Shown here: one piece after another, positions 60,499 to 64,000 of the stretch
Layout: each line of letters starts with the position of its first letter
Numbering within the stretch: the first letter of the stretch is position 1
NCBI GenBank assembly: GCA_910589415.1
Contig: OU342631.1
Location: forward strand, 60,540,598 to 60,604,597
DNA: 64,000 nucleotides
Direction: 5' to 3'
Source: Malachius bipustulatus
Taxonomy: Eukaryota > Arthropoda > Insecta > Coleoptera > Melyridae
The notes under the pieces: model-generated
What the model was told of the DNA's origin: nothing
Seen by the model: the letters and a program-made list of their open reading frames with translations, nothing else
The model's database searches: none
Made by a program: the position numbers and the translations under genes

Positions 60499-61513
60499 AT
60501 AAGTTATGGATTTATTGAAGGGTACTGAGACTTTTTCAACACCCTGTTTATCTAACATTTTTTTCTAAAACCACCCACAGGGGGCCAATATTAAAATCAG
60601 ATATATATGCGTGATCATGAGAGGTTAATATTTCGAGAACAGTCGTTTTTAAGGGCTTGTGCCTATAGGGACTTTTGATTTATTCATTGAATACTACCGA
60701 TCCCCAAAATTACAAAAACTCATGACCGGAGGCCAATTTCCATGAGGATTCTGTGGGCTCCTTTTTAGGTTTTTAAGTTGGTATTTTTAAGTATTTTATT
60801 GTAATAATTAAAACCATTTTTAGGGAATTTTGACTTCAAATTTTAGGTAAAAATGATAATTGTTTTAAATTGCTTGATAATGTAGGTAATTCTTGTAGTA
60901 TTAAGGCTTATATTTAATTACTTATGCAGGTAGTTATAAGTTTTGTATTAAATCCGGATGTTACAGTGAATAAGTTTTGTTTACCTCTACCACTGGATAT
61001 TTTAAGTAAAATGTTTATTTTTAAAACTGGAATTTTTTTGACCCACACATAGATGATAACTCACTCCTTCACTTTTATATGGCTGATGCCTCTTCATCTT
61101 CATCCCTCATCAGTAATAGCCATTCATTGTGCTATAAAAGGTGCCATAATTCATAATTCTTTATGGTACAAAAAGTATATAAAGGATTCCCATTTTCAGA
61201 GAAAATACATGGGAATCTTGCTTATAGGCTTTCCCTCTTATATGCAGAGTGCAAGCTTTGTTGTGTCCGACTATCAATCTCCTTAACTTGGGTAGAGTAC
61301 CTGCCTATATCATTCAGTAACTAGAAAATTGTATATATTGAACCTGTTTGGAAGTGAGGTATTTTGAGAAAACAATTTTTTTTTTAACAACACTGGTGGT
61401 CGAGTTTATTCACCTACCTTCCTGTCTACCAGCGATGCAATGATGTGGCCACACTTTTCCGGTTGTCTGTTCCTGGGGTAGGTTGATGGTGATGACACAA
61501 CACGAACTAAGTA
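60499..61513. other. Spacer, no gene recognised
   Basis: Only short ORFs, for example 77 codons at 61053-61286 without a recognised domain. Confidence 0.45.
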
Positions 61514-61990
61514 CATACAGGGTGTTAGTTAAGTACGGGGCCAAACTCCAAGGGGTGCTTCCTTGAGTGATTTTAAGAAGAAAAGTTCAAATAAACATGG
61601 GTCCGAAAATGCATATTTTTCAAGATAAGTACAGGGTGTCAAACTTTTATTTTTTTTTCTCGAAAACAAAGCAAGATATGAAAAAAACTCAAGAGATAAA
61701 ATAGTTGTATTTTTAGTTGCTTAATTCGAAAAAAATACAAAATTAAAAAAAAGTCAGTGGCGCCCAATTTTTTAATCAAAAATATTAGTTAGACTGTCTT
61801 CCGGGACGCCACTGGAATTAATAATTTTAATCTAATTGGGGCTAAATTACCCTCTTGTTAAAGTTTGACACCCTGTATCTTGAAAAATATGCATTTTCGG
61901 ACCCATGTTTATTTGAACTTTTCTTCTTAAAATCACTCAAGGAAGCACCTCTTGGAGTTTGGCCCCGTACTTAACTAACACCCTGTATAT
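61514..61990. mobile_element. Palindromic element with double TACAGGGTGT boxes
   Basis: The ends CATACAGGGTGTTAGTTAAG and CTTAACTAACACCCTGTAT are perfect inverted repeats continuing for about 125 bp on each side, including CATGGGTCCGAAAATGCATA. A second pair, TACAGGGTGTCAAAC and GTTTGACACCCTGTA (with one base difference), lies inside. About 477 bp, no ORF. Confidence 0.8.
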
Positions 61991-62277
61991 TAATTGAGAA
62001 TTCCTAGAATTAATTTTAGTTTCACTTATAGTCGCTGTGAGAGAGTCTTTTTCATTCGCAGCGCGCGGACGACGTCTCTGGTCGGTAGGGCGTGCGCACT
62101 CCCACCAGTGATAATAAAATGCGCGGTTCAAACATCATCTGATATTATTCTTGAAAATACCAATGACTCAAACCGCAGCATAGCATCACGAACAAATGTA
62201 ACAAGAATAAAAAAAAAAGAATGAAAGTGAATACCTACACCCAAATATTATGATAAATCAACCCAAAAAATTAATAT
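61991..62277. other. Short spacer, no gene recognised
   Basis: A CpG-richer patch at 62055-62115 (GCAGCGCGCGGACGACGTC) but no supported feature. Confidence 0.3.
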
Positions 62278-63080
62278 ACAGTCCCAGAGCTCATTCAAAG
62301 CGGTCTCGGTAGGCCAAACGATGAATGAAAAAAAAAATTGCAAATTCAAGTACAGGATCACAATGGCCATAATTTAAAATTATTTTGGTCTATACAGGGT
62401 GGAGTGCTAGAACGCTAATTAAAGATTTGTCAGATAATTAGTGATTTTAAATTGCAAATTTTGAAAATAGGGTGAATATTTTGAATGGTCTTTCATTTTT
62501 TATCAGTAATTAACTCTTCTAAAAGGGCGCTGAGTTTATTTCCAGCAATATCAGACCAACATTTTGATAATACAGGGCATTTTAAAATCAGTAATTATCT
62601 GGCAGATCTGTAATTAACGTTCTAGCACTCCACCGACAGAGTGTCTCGTATGGTCGTATGAGAGTGACATATCAAAGTTATGGTTTTTTTTTTCAATAAA
62701 ATGCTCCTGTGTTATTGCATTTTTAGATTGTCTGAGAATAAAAAATAAGATTAGCTTTTACAGTTGGTTTTTAAATTGAGAAGTTTGTGAGAGAAATTCA
62801 GAAGTTTCAGATGTTTAAATTCAGAAGAGTTATAAACAAGTGAAAATCGCCTTTGTCGAAGTTCAAGGCCCTGTACAACGAAAACGGCTCAAGATAGAGA
62901 AAAACAGCTTACATGTCCCTATTTTAAGTTTTCATGTACTATCCTATGATGTAGATAAAATGTTTATACAGGGTGATAAAAAATTTGAAAATATCAGATT
63001 TCTCCATGCGTTGCCAAATAAAAAAACAAAAAAAGTACAAATGTTTCTATACCATAGGATAGAACAGAACCAATTGCCGA
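62278..63080. mobile_element. Palindromic element (GATGAAA family, copy 5), left part, with nested MITE
   Basis: Starts CAGTCCCAGAGCTCATTCAA, AGCGGTCTCGGTAGGCC, related to the outer arm of 18616-20514. It continues after the nested MITE (62399-62633) with AGAGTGTCTCGTATGG, GTTATTGCATTTTTAGATTG, ATAAACAAGTGAAAATCGCC and ACATGTCCCTATTTTAAGTT to the central TACAGGGTGATAAAAAATT. The right arm is replaced by other sequence. Confidence 0.7.
62399..62633. mobile_element. Nested MITE, GTGGAGTGCTAGAACG ends
   Basis: Ends GTGGAGTGCTAGAACG (62399-62414) and CGTTCTAGCACTCCAC (62618-62633), with the arms continuing as imperfect inverted repeats (AGATAATTAGTGATTTTAAA against TTTTAAAATCAGTAATTATC). No clean duplication was seen. 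Confidence 0.75.
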
Positions 63081-63086
63081 TAAAGT

Positions 63087-63350
63087 ATATTATTATTTTG
63101 ATTATTAGGTTTTAGGTCCTGGCTTGATAGTTTTAAAGTAATAATAATTATGTAATCAAAAGTTTAAAGTCTCGGGACTGATTAGTCCCTTCATCACATT
63201 TATTAAGTACAAATAATAAATTATAAAATAAAATTGAATTATAAATTCAAATTGACTAATCAGTCCTGAAACGTTAAACTTTTGATTACATGATTATTAC
63301 TTTATAACTATCAAGCCGGGACCTGAAACCTAATAATCAAAATAATATCA
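63087..63350. repeat. Inverted repeat with hairpin motif
   Basis: The arms at 63087-63198 and 63248-63350 are complementary: ATTATTAGGTTTTAGGTCCT against the matching AGGACCTGAAACC-like end, and TAATCAAAAGTTTAAAG against GTTAAACTTTTGATTAC. A local hairpin GGGACT-AATC-AGTCCC lies at 63174-63189 (minus sense). Confidence 0.7.
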
Positions 63351-63451
63351 TTATTATTATTATTATTATCATTCAGTAACATTTTTGATATTTGACTTGT
63401 AACATTTTGTTATTTTATTTTCAGTTATTTTATATGATGAGACTGCCAGAA

Positions 63452-63642
63452 TTATACAGGGTGTCTGCTTAAGCCTGGCCATATATCTCGGAAACTAATG
63501 GGCCTAAAACCTCAAGATAAAACATTTCCAGACATAAGTGATCACGAGAAATTCAATGAAAATATTCTCAAGATGGACGCACTTCCGGAAATGCCGGCAG
63601 TTGACACCTACTTCGTAATTTTAACGGGAACACCCTGTAAAA
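63452..63642. mobile_element. Short element with TACAGGGTGTCTGCTTAAGC start
   Basis: Left end ATACAGGGTGTCTGCTTAAG, right end GGGAACACCCTGTAAAAT. The interior is not palindromic (CTCGGAAACTAATGGGCC, CTTCCGGAAATGCCGGC). About 190 bp. Confidence 0.5.
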
Positions 63643-63905
63643 TAATATATTTTTTAAATGTCTGAAGAAATCGAATACAGGTGGTTTTCACCATTGGAAT
63701 TTAGATTGAGCAGTTTATGAGTTATAAACAAGTGAAAATTTAACATTTTCAACTTCAAAGCAGTGTAGAACTAGAACAACTCAAGATATCGGAAAGCGGT
63801 TTACATGTCCCTATCTTAACTTTTCACATAGTAACCTACTGTGTGGTTTAAATTTTAATACAGGGTGATGAAGAATCGGATAATTTTCATCACCCTGTAT
63901 TAAAA
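63643..63905. mobile_element. Palindromic GATGAAA family, copy 6, left part
   Basis: Contains GAGTTATAAACAAGTGAAAA, ACATGTCCCTATCTTAACTT and the central pair ATACAGGGTGATGAAGAATC / TTTTCATCACCCTGTAT. The right arm ends a little past the centre, near 63905, where the sequence changes. Confidence 0.65.
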
Positions 63906-64000
63906 TTTACTCCACATACCCTCTCCTTTTATGATCTCCTTCTAAAAGCCGACTGGTCACTCTTTCAGCAGACTCGCGATGTCAATTTAGCTTGTCATGC

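Overview
This is a transposon-rich, AT-rich window from an animal nuclear genome, most likely an insect. The evidence is one multi-exon gene with very short introns (49-74 bp) interrupted by three transposon-inflated ones, many non-LTR retrotransposons of CR1-like, R1/LOA-like and R4/Dong-like type, hAT, piggyBac, Harbinger and mariner-like remnants, a 5S-like SINE, and hundreds of short AGGTAGGTA/TACCTACCT words. I cannot name the species; Hemiptera or Coleoptera would fit the repeat flavour, but this is inference.

The only host gene I can support is on the + strand: mitochondrial NAD(P) transhydrogenase (NNT), coding 38735-53538 in 16 exons that join without a frame error to 1068 codons. 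Exons 1-5 (38735-39978) encode the targeting peptide and most of the NAD(H)-binding domain I. Exons 6-8 (44831-45588) finish domain I and start the membrane domain. Exons 9-14 (48594-49875) encode the membrane domain. Exons 15-16 (52860-53538) encode the NADP(H)-binding domain III. Introns 5, 8 and 14 hold transposons: a LINE with two intact ORFs in antisense (about 40019-44800), a complete hAT MITE (46139-47506), and a LINE 3' scrap plus a GC-rich insert.

Left of the gene (1-38700) the DNA is almost entirely repeats. 1-14200 holds foldback and MITE elements, many nested and many ending in TACAGGGTG(T)/(A)CACCCTGTA. 16600-18600 holds a 5S-like SINE and a mariner-like transposase pseudogene. 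18616-22740 holds a palindromic element with a hAT element inside it, beside a LINE 5' fragment. 23285-26460 holds two R4/Dong-like LINE remnants with restriction-like endonuclease domains. 26540-32715 holds a transposase fragment and a three-level nest (old LINE, younger LINE, piggyBac-type MITE). 33590-37290 holds R1-like LINE 3' ends, one with an RNase H domain.

Right of the gene, 55346-57095 carries the most interesting structure. Three 451-bp direct repeats, which I read as identical, are followed by a partial copy and an inverted partial copy, and the whole is bounded by a 15-bp target-site duplication. Each full repeat (and the inverted copy) contains a complete hammerhead ribozyme core. 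I read this as an animal retrozyme or non-autonomous Penelope-like element. 57100-64000 holds more palindromic elements and small MITEs. No tRNA, intact rRNA gene or CRISPR array was seen.
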